DNA of 64,000 nt from contig JAALGZ010000027.1 of assembly GCA_015227615.1 (NCBI GenBank), forward strand, positions 372,001-436,000, read 5' to 3'. A program made the translations under genes and the position numbers. Of this stretch, positions 33,382-43,562 are shown in pieces. Source of the stretch: Labyrinthula sp. Ha (Eukaryota; Sar; Bigyra; Labyrinthulida; Labyrinthulaceae). Position 1 is the first letter of the stretch; each line of letters starts with the position of its first letter. The notes under the pieces were generated by a model. That model was given only the letters and a program-made list of their open reading frames with translations, was not told the DNA's origin and searched no databases.

Positions 33382-35580
33382 ATGTCGAGGGAACTTGAAC
33401 AACTTTCTAGAGTATATCAATTGTTTGTGGTCGAAGTGGACTTAAGATTAATGCTTACTTCAATTTCTAACTTCGCGAAATATGGATATACTTTAGCTGA
33501 AACGGTAAAGGTGTTGGACGAAGACGCCAACGGAGATTTAGTTATAAATTCATACTTTATTTTTACGAGGAACCTGGACCTAAGGAAACTGCGGCGTCAA
33601 AGGTCAAAGGACGTGCAGTTTCTCACAGGTTTGAGGTTACCTAGACTGCGCCTGGCGGCAACGATAAGGCAGCTAGGAGGAGGAAAAATGGAAGTACTCA
33701 AGGATACCCCGGCCATCAGGGCGGCGTCAATCGACTTTAGTAAACGTCTGCGCGATGGAAATGCGAATGGGATTCCGTTTGGGGAAGCCATACACCTGAA
33801 GCAAAACAAGGATGTTGTTGACGAAGATAACCTGGAGCAATTAATGCTTCCCGAAGGGAATGCGCTCTATCAAGCGGAGGCGGAAAAGGCTGAAATACGC
33901 GAGGCGATAGTAAAGATGTTAGAAGCCGCTGGCGACGCTAATGAAGACCAGCGCAGGCGGCTGATGGATCTATGCTTCAAGTATGAAGATGTTTTTGCGA
34001 CAAGCGCGTCGCAAATAAAAATTAGCTTCTTGCCGCCTATGGACATTGTGCCAAAAGAAGGCGCAGAATTTAAGATGCCGGCGCCGCGGCCGCTCGGGCC
34101 TGGAAAGGCGGAGTTTGTGAAAGAAAAACTAGACGGAATGGTCGAGAAGGGTATGGCAAAGAAAATCCGACAAGCGATTTATGGGTCGGTTGTCTTTGCA
34201 GTCCCTAAGAAGAATAATACTTGGCGCATGGTGTTGGACTTAGTTGCAGTCAACAAGGTGCTGCACAGGGATGTGAATATACTTCCCATACTAGAAACGC
34301 AGCTAGGCAATACAGCGCCGGCGCGTTTCTACGGATGTGTAGATGTTGTGAGCGGATTTGATCAGTTAGCAATTACTGACCGCGCTAAGAAGTATTTCAA
34401 CCTTATGACAACCTACGGTGTATTTCAATTACAGTTTTCACCAATGGGATACCATTCGACCCCAGTATTTTTTCATCAACGTATGGTGGATCATATTGCG
34501 GCGGCTAATTATAATAAAGAAGGCAACGGAATTGTTCAATGGATTGACGATACGTTGATACACGCAAAAGACTCTAAGCGCTACATCAGAATTTTAGAAG
34601 ATGTTTTGCGCAATTTGCGTAAGTGGAAAGTTAGAATTAGCCCGACGAAATCAATATTATTTACGAGGGGTATTGAGTATTGCGGAAGGATTCTGCAGAA
34701 TGGCGAGTGGAATTATTCGAAGAAGTACTATGAAAAGATTTTGCTTGTCCCAAAGCCCGAGTATGTATATGAGTTAGCGAAGCTCTTACACTTGGCGCAA
34801 TGGTTGACATCAGCGGTTCCCGAGATGGCGGAACTTAGAGACAAAATTATGTTCTTTTACCCGGAGATGAAAGGGAAAAAGAAGAAGCTCTTAAAAGAGA
34901 AAAAGCGGATTTTATGGAACGATGATTTGGAAGCAGCATTTAAGCGCTTCAAGCAAAGATTGGCGGATGCCGCAAAGGCGCGCCTACAACACTATGATCG
35001 GAACATGGATTTAATTCTAGTAACCGACGCGTCGGATAAATACCACAGCGCCATTTTATTTCAGGCGCGCCAAGAGGAACGTGGAAAAGACTTGTTGAAG
35101 AAGACAGTTTATCCAATGATGTTTTTTAGCGGGAAATTTGACGCAAGTCAACTAGTGTGGGGTATATGTCATAAAGAGCTATACCCTATAATCCGAACGT
35201 TCAACAAACTCTCATACTTGTTGCCGTTCCACCCGACAGCAGTGCAAGTATACACAGATCACCTCAACCTGAAGGCTATACTGCAGCGCGGATCAAAGAT
35301 AAACCATGGACATCTTAACCGCCTACAGCGCTGGATGGTGATTCTTCAACACGTGCTGGTGGACATTCACCACGTCGACGGAGATACTAATATTTTCGCA
35401 GATATGCTTACAAGATGGGCGGCGCCAACCGAAGAAAATAACGTGGCGACCGTCCGCATAGTAAGGATGCAGGCGCAGAATTTAGAAGCAGAAGTGCCTG
35501 TTCTGGCGCGCGCAGAAAAGCGTTTAAGGAAGATTTCCAGGATGCGCCAGGAGGATACTAACGCCAAAATAGGAAAATGA
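33382..35580 (+). CDS. pol (RT-RH): Ty3-type element ORF2: reverse transcriptase and RNase H
   Basis: 732 codons. The RT core includes VFAVPKKNNTWRMVLDLVAV at about residues 270-290, CVDVVSGFDQL near 315, the FSPMGYHSTP block near 350 and the catalytic box QWIDDTLIHA near 386. RNase H follows, with LVTDASDKYHSAILF near 545 and the later YTDHLNLKAIL near 632. This is the Ty3 order and it would copy the element's RNA into DNA. It lies 90 bp after ORF1 and directly precedes the integrase frame. Confidence 0.9.
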   Translation: MSRELEQLSRVYQLFVVEVDLRLMLTSISNFAKYGYTLAETVKVLDEDANGDLVINSYFIFTRNLDLRKLRRQRSKDVQFLTGLRLPRLRLAATIRQLGGGKMEVLKDTPAIRAASIDFSKRLRDGNANGIPFGEAIHLKQNKDVVDEDNLEQLMLPEGNALYQAEAEKAEIREAIVKMLEAAGDANEDQRRRLMDLCFKYEDVFATSASQIKISFLPPMDIVPKEGAEFKMPAPRPLGPGKAEFVKEKLDGMVEKGMAKKIRQAIYGSVVFAVPKKNNTWRMVLDLVAVNKVLHRDVNILPILETQLGNTAPARFYGCVDVVSGFDQLAITDRAKKYFNLMTTYGVFQLQFSPMGYHSTPVFFHQRMVDHIAAANYNKEGNGIVQWIDDTLIHAKDSKRYIRILEDVLRNLRKWKVRISPTKSILFTRGIEYCGRILQNGEWNYSKKYYEKILLVPKPEYVYELAKLLHLAQWLTSAVPEMAELRDKIMFFYPEMKGKKKKLLKEKKRILWNDDLEAAFKRFKQRLADAAKARLQHYDRNMDLILVTDASDKYHSAILFQARQEERGKDLLKKTVYPMMFFSGKFDASQLVWGICHKELYPIIRTFNKLSYLLPFHPTAVQVYTDHLNLKAILQRGSKINHGHLNRLQRWMVILQHVLVDIHHVDGDTNIFADMLTRWAAPTEENNVATVRIVRMQAQNLEAEVPVLARAEKRLRKISRMRQEDTNAKIGK

Positions 35581-35700
35581 CTTAAGGAAGCGGTTGTCGA
35601 CGCCCTGTCAATATACACGGCAAGGGATGGCTCACTCCTAGGCGACGAGGACCTATATTTCAGAGTTAAGAGGGATTCCGAAGGATGGACGCCTGACCTC

Positions 35701-38202
35701 TTGCAACCTAAAAAGGCGCAATGGGTAAAAGGACTGAGCATAGACATAAGCGCAAAATACTTCGCGCAACCATCCCTGGCGCAACAGAAGCGCATAGTTA
35801 GAAGAATCCTTAGAAAACCGGCTCCGCTGAAGGAAAAAACAGATCTGATGAGAGAAGTGGAGCGCCAGATCCGAAATGAATACTCTAAGGAAGAATGGAG
35901 GAAGTTGACGGAAGATCTTGCAACATGGCCGAGCCAAGTTCCGTCGGATGTTAGCGACACGGGAATGGCGCATTACATCGAAACGGATACGTACTCAACA
36001 TCGGAAGATGAAGGCAATACAACGGCAAAAATAAGGAGTATAACGGTGAGAGTAAACCATCTAAGACCAAAACAGCAGATGGATAAAAAGATTTATGCGT
36101 CGCTAAAGACACTGGATAAATATAGGGTGTCAGTATTTAACCCGTATTTTGAAGGCGACTGGGCGCCGCTAACGGAAGCGGAAGTTATAGAGGCACAGAA
36201 AAAAGAAATGATTACTAGAACCTCTAGGATTAAGAAGTTATCGGGTAAAATCATCTTACCGGCTTCACTCTTGGAGCGCCAACTTGTTCACATACACCTA
36301 GCGAACAAGCATGGGTCTCTCGAAGCTGACATGGCGGAAGCGGCTAGATTTGAATGGAGAATTCCCGCCGCTATGGAGCGTACACTGAGAGGAGACACCC
36401 CATGGAAAAAGGTAGTTGAACTAATACGGGTGTTTAGGGACAACTGCATACATTGTCGCAGACTCCCTAAAGCAATAAAAACAACGTATAGCCTAGTTAC
36501 AAGAGCTAGGCGCCCGCGGGAAACTTTGGTCGCAGATTTTCTATATGTGAACCGAATGGGGCACATCCTAGTATTAACGGATGCCTTTAGTAGGTTCACA
36601 CAGCTGACGCATACTAAGACACCTGATACGCAGGCGGTTGTAGAGGCGCTGGACAAATTTGCGGCGAGTTATAAGTTGGAAAAAGACTTTACGCTCGTTA
36701 CAGATCGCGGAAGTCATTTCGCAAATTCTCTAATGGCGGCGCTAAGAAAAGAGCTTCGATTTTCGCAAAATTTCGCAGTATCTTACGCGAGCTGGACGAA
36801 CGGAGAAGTAGAAGTAGTGAATAAGAAAGTGCTAAATTTTCTGAAGAGTCTAGTCAGTGAATACAGACTCAATGAAGATGAGTGGCCGAAAATATTGAAC
36901 AAGGTACAAGGCGCAATGAACGAGTTGCCGGTACCTTCACGAAGGATACCTGGTCGAAAGAACGCGCCAACGGCGTACGAGTTGTTCTTATATGTGAACC
37001 CGGAGCGCCAGTATATTGAGCCAGCAGAACTTCCGCCTTTGGTAGAAAGAATTCGAAAGGGCGCAAGTACGCTAGTTAGTATCGATACTGATGTGCTGTA
37101 TCGGCTGAGCGCAGCTTTCAGGAAGCGCTTGGATGACTATGAAGAAAAAGTTGCGAAGTATGTAGAATTTCGAAAGGTGTTGAACAATAAAAGGAAAAAG
37201 GCCGCAGTAGACCCGGCGCTTCTTCAATATAACGTAGGAGACTGGTGTCTACTGTCCTCAAAAGGAACCCTCAGGGAGCGTGATAAGTTGGCGCTTGAGT
37301 GGTCGGGCCCGGTGCAAATAACAGAAATAATATCGAAGAATGTATATAAAATAAAGGCGCTAGACGGCAAGGCGACAGAAGTTCATGGGAGCCGCCTATA
37401 CTTTTATGAACCAAGCGGTTTTGTACCGTCAGAGGCGCTTAGAAAAATTTACGTTGGAAACTTTAAGCACCTTGAGGTCGCGGAGTTTAGAGATGTAAAA
37501 TATGATCCGCACTTGGCGGAGTATGTAGTGGAGGTAAGATGGAGAGGTTTCCGACCAGAGGATAATACCTGGGAACCTGTTCATGTTATGTATGAAGATG
37601 TGCGAAATACGTTGCTTGAACACTTAGACAAAGAAACGCGCAGGCCAACTCAAAATAAAATGCGCAAAAGAGCCAAGCAGGCGCTTGTTACTGCGGACCA
37701 CGCAACGGACAGAGTAATAAGGCGTGTTCCTGGTATTGGCGCCTGGCGAAGGCATTTAAATAAATTTGAAGCGCAACCAATTGCCGAGAGCGGGCAAGTC
37801 GCGGCGGCAAGAGGTTGGACGAGAGAAGAAAAGCAGGAGCTAAGGAAGTTAGTCCTGAAGTTTGGGATAGGTAGGTACGATAAATATCAATTGTACTTGC
37901 CGCACAAAAGCAAAGCGATGATGAAACACTATATCCAGCAACGACTGAGTCGGCGGGATCTTGAAGAGATAGGGGGAGAATATTGGGACATCGAAAAGGC
38001 ACGGAAATCTAACGAACAGATTAGCCGCACCGACTTTAGATGTACTAGGCGCTTTGCGGATTGTGAACAAGCATTGGCGCTCGCTAATGAGGAAGTAGTA
38101 AAGGAATTTGCACCAGACTTTGCGGAGACTCTACGAAGACATAGAAAGAAGGCGATGAACTACATAAGGAAGGCGGCGCAGGTATGCGAGAAGTTAAAGT
38201 AA
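35701..38202 (+). CDS. pol (IN): Ty3-type element ORF3: integrase with chromodomain and Myb/SANT-like tail
   Basis: 833 codons. The zinc-binding H-H-C-C module runs from RQLVHIHLANKHG near residue 193 to CIHCRR near 248. The catalytic core has Asp in VADFLYV near 277, Asp in VTDRGSHF near 333 and Glu in NGEVEVVNKK near 367. A chromodomain lies at about 590-640 (VVEVRWRGFRPEDNTWEPV), the feature chromoviruses use to target chromatin. After it, at about 703-755, WTREEKQELRKLVLKFGIGR and the following helix-rich stretch look like a Myb/SANT unit. A second targeting or chromatin-reading module after the chromodomain is unusual. Confidence 0.88.
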   Translation: MQPKKAQWVKGLSIDISAKYFAQPSLAQQKRIVRRILRKPAPLKEKTDLMREVERQIRNEYSKEEWRKLTEDLATWPSQVPSDVSDTGMAHYIETDTYSTSEDEGNTTAKIRSITVRVNHLRPKQQMDKKIYASLKTLDKYRVSVFNPYFEGDWAPLTEAEVIEAQKKEMITRTSRIKKLSGKIILPASLLERQLVHIHLANKHGSLEADMAEAARFEWRIPAAMERTLRGDTPWKKVVELIRVFRDNCIHCRRLPKAIKTTYSLVTRARRPRETLVADFLYVNRMGHILVLTDAFSRFTQLTHTKTPDTQAVVEALDKFAASYKLEKDFTLVTDRGSHFANSLMAALRKELRFSQNFAVSYASWTNGEVEVVNKKVLNFLKSLVSEYRLNEDEWPKILNKVQGAMNELPVPSRRIPGRKNAPTAYELFLYVNPERQYIEPAELPPLVERIRKGASTLVSIDTDVLYRLSAAFRKRLDDYEEKVAKYVEFRKVLNNKRKKAAVDPALLQYNVGDWCLLSSKGTLRERDKLALEWSGPVQITEIISKNVYKIKALDGKATEVHGSRLYFYEPSGFVPSEALRKIYVGNFKHLEVAEFRDVKYDPHLAEYVVEVRWRGFRPEDNTWEPVHVMYEDVRNTLLEHLDKETRRPTQNKMRKRAKQALVTADHATDRVIRRVPGIGAWRRHLNKFEAQPIAESGQVAAARGWTREEKQELRKLVLKFGIGRYDKYQLYLPHKSKAMMKHYIQQRLSRRDLEEIGGEYWDIEKARKSNEQISRTDFRCTRRFADCEQALALANEEVVKEFAPDFAETLRRHRKKAMNYIRKAAQVCEKLK

Positions 38203-38211
38203 TACCCTGAG

Positions 38212-39141
38212 TTGGTAAAAACCATGGTGCTGGCGTTTGAAGAAGAAACAGTATCGGAGTGGGGAGTCGGTAGGTTCCGAGTAAGGTATGAACGCCACAC
38301 GGAACTTGCGCGGACACCCTTGTCTCTGACTAGTTGCTCGCAAGAGATTGAGCAGAGCGCCAAGTGGCGCTACTTGGTGTCTTTTGATGGAGAAGTACAG
38401 TTCACTATGATCCAAAAAACAGGGCGTATGTTTGATATAGAGTTCGAAGAAGATGGAATATCCATGAGGGGTTGTATACTACCTCCCGAGAAGATGTGGT
38501 ATAAAATAAAACCCTACAGTCCTGAGTGGCGCCAGCAAGCGCAAGGTCTAGCTACGGTGGATTTACTGTTAGCTGACCTGACGGGAAGTGAACACCAGAG
38601 GGGAGTAGAGTCGGCAAATAACGAGGAGTTCAGAGACTTTGGAGTCGCGGACTTACGACCGCGGTTCATAGCAGTATGGATACCGCGCCAGGAAATAAGG
38701 CGCGTCTTTCAATTCATGGAAGGAGTAGGTTATGAAATATTCCATACTTGGACGTGGATAAAGATGACTTGTCGAGGAAAAATAAGGGGATCGCTTGGAC
38801 AATTATTCCAGCGAGCACATGATGTGCTGTATTTTTTCAAAAGGAGTAATGCACCAGGAGAATTTGAAGTAGCAGCTATTCAGGAAAAGAAGCTGTTCTT
38901 CGCTGATCGAAGTCATGAAGGAATAAAACCGCCGGTGGTCCTGAACTGGATCAGGCGCGCATTTGGAGATAGCGCGATACTTATGGAGGTTTTTTCGCGA
39001 TTGAGCGGACTGCGCAAGGGCTGGCTGCAGTTGGGAGACCAGGTTAGCCCGGGTGAGTTTGGCAGAAGTTATGAAGTACAAATAGTGCTTAGACAAAGCG
39101 GAGTCAAGCATTTATGGGAAGAGGGGGATGTATTGTTATAA
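38212..39141 (+). CDS. Ty3-type element ORF4: MT-A70-like adenine methyltransferase homolog
   Basis: 309 codons, starting 9 bp after the integrase frame and running into the 3' LTR. Residues about 115-285 follow the MT-A70 (METTL3/14/4) pattern. There is a hydrophobic strand VDLLLADL near 116-122, then FIAVWIPRQEIRRVFQFMEG at 162-180 (family: LFLWV..rhle.g...l..W), then TWTWIKMTCRGKIRG at 179-193 (family: eiiWvKtnq.G.i). The FFADRSHEGIKP segment follows near 229-240 (family: viva.vr..s.KPdeiy), and finally LMEVFSR with KGWLQLGDQV at 258-278 (family: klELFgR..pnW..lGnq). Such enzymes methylate adenine N6 in RNA or DNA. Whether this one is active cannot be told from sequence; METTL14-type members work as non-catalytic partners. 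The N-terminal third is unrecognised. Confidence 0.72.
   Translation: MVKTMVLAFEEETVSEWGVGRFRVRYERHTELARTPLSLTSCSQEIEQSAKWRYLVSFDGEVQFTMIQKTGRMFDIEFEEDGISMRGCILPPEKMWYKIKPYSPEWRQQAQGLATVDLLLADLTGSEHQRGVESANNEEFRDFGVADLRPRFIAVWIPRQEIRRVFQFMEGVGYEIFHTWTWIKMTCRGKIRGSLGQLFQRAHDVLYFFKRSNAPGEFEVAAIQEKKLFFADRSHEGIKPPVVLNWIRRAFGDSAILMEVFSRLSGLRKGWLQLGDQVSPGEFGRSYEVQIVLRQSGVKHLWEEGDVLL
39117..39128 (+). other. Polypurine tract of the Ty3-type element
   Basis: GGAAGAGGGGGA lies directly before the 3' LTR, where plus-strand priming occurs in LTR elements. It sits inside the end of ORF4, so that frame and the priming signal overlap. Confidence 0.8.
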
Positions 39142-39257
39142 GGTTTTTGTATTTCATATTTATATATCGATATGATTGGTTAGAAAGGTAGAACACTATT
39201 GGATAGAATAATTGCCACTTTTGGCCATAGCTAATAATCAATTAAGGAAAACCAACA
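39129..39257 (+). repeat. 3' LTR of the Ty3-type element
   Basis: Direct copy of 29602-29729 with TG...CA ends. ORF4 ends in its first bases. No target duplication pairs its outer flank with the flank of the 5' LTR. Confidence 0.85.
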
Positions 39258-39614
39258 GAAAAGAACGACTAAGCAGCAAGCGTTCAGGAAGCATAGCAGA
39301 GCTTAGTAAAGTAAAAATAATACCTAAGAGTGAAAAGATATCAGTTATCCTCAGTTTATAACACATCTACAGGAGCTCTACAGACAGGCAATCTAACGGA
39401 CCAGATACTAGATTGTTCCACTTCATAGGTTGCTCAGAACACATCAACAAAACCCAATTCCATCCACTTCCCCCTTTGCAGAAAATACTACAAGATTTCT
39501 TGCTATTTAAATCCAATACTGAAAGAAGTTAAATTGAACAAAAATATAAATTTTGAGTACCTCAAAGCTAATATTTATCACTTTTTGCTGCTAGTAATTG
39601 GTTAAATACAGCTT

Positions 39615-39845
39615 TGGTTTTTCCACAGTTTGGTTATTACGTCTGGTTCAGGAATTGGATTCGGGATTCAAGAAATGAGGCTTCTTCGAGAAGTTCGTTC
39701 AAATTAGGTAGAACCGAGAGCATCCTTATGGTTCCTAACAAGATCGAGAAAGGACTCAGATATTTGGATATTATTCGAGAATTCTCATATTTCTCGAATT
39801 CTGAATTTCCCAAAAACCTGAAGTTTCGCGAACCAAACAAGTTTT
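39615..39845. repeat. Imperfect foldback (MITE-like) element
   Basis: The left arm (CAGTTTGGTTATTACG... GATTCAAGAAATGAG) pairs imperfectly with the reverse complement of the right arm, which starts TTGTTTGGTTCGCG and includes ATTCGAGAAATATGAG. The internal frame of 77 codons is a by-product of the palindrome. Confidence 0.5.
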
Positions 39846-39899
39846 GAAGAAAGTACAGATAGAAACGATAAACACGAGGAGAAACATACAGAGTTATAA

Positions 39900-42800
39900 A
39901 AGGGCGTCATTTTTCGTTTTTTTCCTTAAATTTTAGTAAGCGAAGACGCTGCATGTGCAAGAGTGTAAAATGAAGTGTTTACAGAGGTGCTGAGCTTAGA
40001 TTGAGCAACAATTTGATAAATGTTTGATAAATTTTTCCCTTAATTTTTTTTCTTCCCATAATTACAATGATAGCTTTCTTAAAGTTCTTTTCTGTATGAG
40101 ATTAAAATCGTTAACAGAGAGTTTCTATGTCAATAAACTGATAGATCTGTAGCCTATAGCAACTATATTATAATCTATTACAACCAATCAAGAGAGCACC
40201 ACGACATCCAGGAATGAGAGCCCTAGTCCGAGATTTCAAGTACAATTTAATTGAGCTAAGTAGAGCTTTGAAAAACTTTTTTAATTAATTGAGTTGGAAA
40301 TAGACTCTTTCAGAATTATTGCTCCCTTATGGTTGAAACTTAGTTTAGAAGAAACATTTAGTCTAAGATTTATAGATTAACATTTAATTTGGAGAGTCCT
40401 CCAGAGAAACTTCCTAGAGATAAACATCAGTAACGTTAATCTTTTCCTTAGGTGCTTCATTTGCAGACATCACTTCGAATACCGTTAAGTAATAGGACCA
40501 TACTGGTACGAAAAAGTAGAAGAGCATTTAACTAACTTCAATTTTTACTTAGTAGATATGAGAAAACAGTTAAAAAAGAGATTCCATCCTTTTTAAAATG
40601 ATACAAACTGCGTCTGATTAATTAATGGTTGACCTATTTATCAGTAACAAACAAGGCTATCGTGCTTTTCACAAAAATATATCAGAGAAACAGCCAGAAT
40701 ACTATTTTTTTATGCCAAACATTAATATCTTATTTAATTAAGAATAATTATCTCTTTTCCAGTCCATATGTACCTCAAAACTTTTTATCAGGGGCAAGAG
40801 ATAAACAAACATGTGTTTTATATAGGAATTGGAAATAATAAGCCATAGATTTGTATAAGTATCCATAATAAAAGCTTCAAACGTTATCAGTTTTCATTTG
40901 AAGTCAACGAAGTTTAGTTTGGGAAATCTTAGAGTCTAGCTATTATGTATTTGACAAAATATAAGTTAAGTTTTGGCTATTTTAGAGTTGACTTTGAAAT
41001 CAAGTTTCAATACGCCAGATGTTTTTCTGGGGCTAATAGAACATTTCTTCGAGTCTCCTATATTAAATTTAGTAAACCCAAAGTACCCATGCCTAGAGGT
41101 GGTAGCCGTTTCTCAAGATATTTCGTTACTTGGTATCACAAAGTCATGAATATTTCATTTTTAACGGTATCCTTTTTCAGAGTTGCTGAGATCTTGGAAA
41201 TAGGATACATTGTTAGGAAGTCTATGCAGAATACTCCAATTCTTAAACAAAGTTGTTTCTAGACCTAAATCCACCCGTTCTTTCGATTGGTGAGTTCTGT
41301 TTGGGCTCTAGACGAGTATTTCTCGTGGTATTACACGGATTGAAGTTGATAAAAACAGCATTTTAGCCCAATATCAACTTTTCTTTAAAAAAAATATTAA
41401 AAATATCGTAAAACATAGAATTAAAGGTTGCAGGTCATGTTTTTTAGTTGTTGGGGCTCCATAGTACAAAAATTTATAGGACTATAGCAAAACTGAGTGA
41501 TTTCGTATTTTCAGATGTGCAGATTCTGAACATTTGACTTTTCTGAATCAAGTTGAGCTCGGTTACAGTTAACCAGCAAAAGAAACTCCCGAGAGATGGT
41601 TTGAGAAGCTAGGTATTGGCCATTCTTAGGGTCTGAGAAGAATCAGATCATCTATAGAGTTCTTCATGATATTACGTTTGATTGTATGTTTCTTTAGAGA
41701 TCTCTAAACTTAGTGAAAAGGACCCTCAAAATTAGCCTTTTTTAGGGTTTAAAGAACTCATCCTTATCAAGTATCCTGACAAACCACATGGTTGGAAAGC
41801 TTTGTTTAATGTAAAACACATTATGGGTGACAATATTGTATTTGAGGAAGATTTCGTGACAAAAACTAACAAATACTATATGCGTTATTTTCAGTAATCG
41901 TGGTTTTTTTATACTTTATATTGTTTTAATCATCTAAAAATTTATGTTAGTAAGTACTTGGTTTAGTTTGCAATATTTTTTGAGCTTTTTTAGAAGAGTT
42001 CAAAAGGGTGTTGTTGATTTTATGACCATTATATTGTATTCTTGAAAAGATTGTTGATAAAGTTTGCAACACACCATAGTAACAAAACCGATAAAACGTT
42101 ATTTTTTGCTACAAGTTGTAGCTTTAATACAAAAGCTAACATTGACAATTTAGAGAAATTGTGTAATTTTTTTCTTCGTTGCGTCTGGTATACATAAAAC
42201 GGTTGTAAAATTATATGATGATATCTGGTCTTCTGCCTAAGATTAACCTTTCCAACCCTATATTATTACCGGATATTACAGGAAATATATCTAAACAGAC
42301 TCTCAGAAGCTGTGCCTGAGCATTCAAAAAAATTATACTTGCGGTAAAAACATTAATATAATTATTCGATTTTTAAGCCATAATACTGGTTAAGCTCAGG
42401 AGAATAGAACACAAAGTTTCTTTAACTACTCAAATAAAATAAATAGCCAAATATTAGATATTGTTCAGAAAAGAATTCTGATAAATTCAAATAACGCTAT
42501 ATACAAAATTTGAGTGAGATATATAAATAACAAAATAATAAATGTAAATTAGCATGTATTTCCAGAATATGGAATTAGTAAGATTTAGTATAGATAAGTT
42601 TCTTAAGCGAGAATGAAATTCATATTATTTTCAAAAAATCTTTAAGAATATTTTTTTAGGTGTAGAATACAAATTATTTACTAATAACAAAATAATTATA
42701 CTGAGGTAGATGTGAGTAAATTCGAATTCGGTGATAATAATGACAGTGAGCTGAACCGGTATGAAAAAAAAATGATTACAGGTAACGGTCACATATGCAT

Positions 42801-43397
42801 AATACATGTAGTTTTGTGGGGTCAAATATGACGTATTATGCAGAAGTCATGAGGTCAAACCACATGCAGATCAGAAATAGAAGTAAGTTCTAAAAGGAAA
42901 ATTAGTAAAATCACCATATGCGACCGTGGATCCTATCTTCGTGAACGCGGCAGCATCTGGAAACGATATTGTGCATGAAAATACTTGTGAGCTCAAAAAA
43001 TAGCTAAAAAGTATCAAGATGCGGAATGAGAAAATTGTAATCAGACCCGGCAATAATTGAGCACGGAACTTAAGTTTTCAGAATAAATTTTCAAAGATAT
43101 TTCATGAATTATATCCCTTGTTTGGTATAACCCAGTAGATTGTAATAAAATATTGGGTTCAAGTGCTGTTGGTAGTTGCCTCGTCAGCTAACAGAATAAC
43201 TAGATTCAATGTATGGTAAATAAAATAGAAACTTAAACAAATCAGTGGATACTTCTTTAGATGCATCTTGTTCCTATAGTTGCTTGATACATTCCTAGAT
43301 ATTTTCAAATAGGAATATGTTGATAACAATCTAGACCCCTACATTATTTATCTCATTTATAGCATTCGCTCCACGAACAATTATCTACTGAAAAGTT
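39900..43397. other. Gene-free AT-rich stretch
   Basis: Frames at 40629-40838, 40945-41262 and 42631-43053 have no family resemblance and odd composition. I see no RNA gene and no strong tandem repeat. Confidence 0.4.
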
Positions 43398-43399
43398 AG

Positions 43400-43562
43400 C
43401 AGAGGGATTGCAAAAAAATGAAAATTACTGAAAAATTACACGAGTAATTTTGAATGAAGAGTAAGCTCTTTTTTTGCCTTTTTTCGACCTCTAAAAAAGT
43501 TCAGTAACTCATTTTCATATTTTTCTGCAGTTATCTGCAATTTTTCATCGCGAACTCTGCAT
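43400..43562. repeat. Foldback element of about 160 bp
   Basis: The left arm contains GCAGAG, then TGCAAAAAAATGAAAATTAC. It pairs with the reverse complement of the right arm (GCAGAGTTCGCG, then AAAAATATGAAAATGAGTTAC). The arms are imperfect and the loop is AT-rich. There is no coding capacity. Confidence 0.45.

Larger units (their letters stand above)
29602..39257 (+). mobile_element. Ty3-type LTR retrotransposon with chromodomain and extra MT-A70-like ORF
   Basis: A 9.66-kb element bounded by two short direct LTRs of about 128 bp. Inside, in order, are four large open frames: gag with aspartic protease, RT with RNase H, integrase with chromodomain and Myb/SANT-like tail, and a fourth frame with an MT-A70 methyltransferase pattern. 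A polypurine tract abuts the 3' LTR. The order protease, RT, RNase H, integrase and the chromodomain place it in Ty3 (chromovirus-like). The LTRs differ at roughly 8-10 positions by eye, so insertion is not brand new. The element looks largely whole. No target duplication or classic tRNA primer site was recognised. Its coding DNA is far richer in G+C and GCGC than the flanks. Confidence 0.92.

Noticed and set aside
39614-39847. 77-codon frame after the Ty3-type element
   Set aside because: It lies entirely inside an imperfect palindrome, so its openness is explained by the repeat.
40945-41262. 105-codon frame
   Set aside because: Composition is like other chance frames in AT-rich DNA; no conserved motif and no supporting neighbour.
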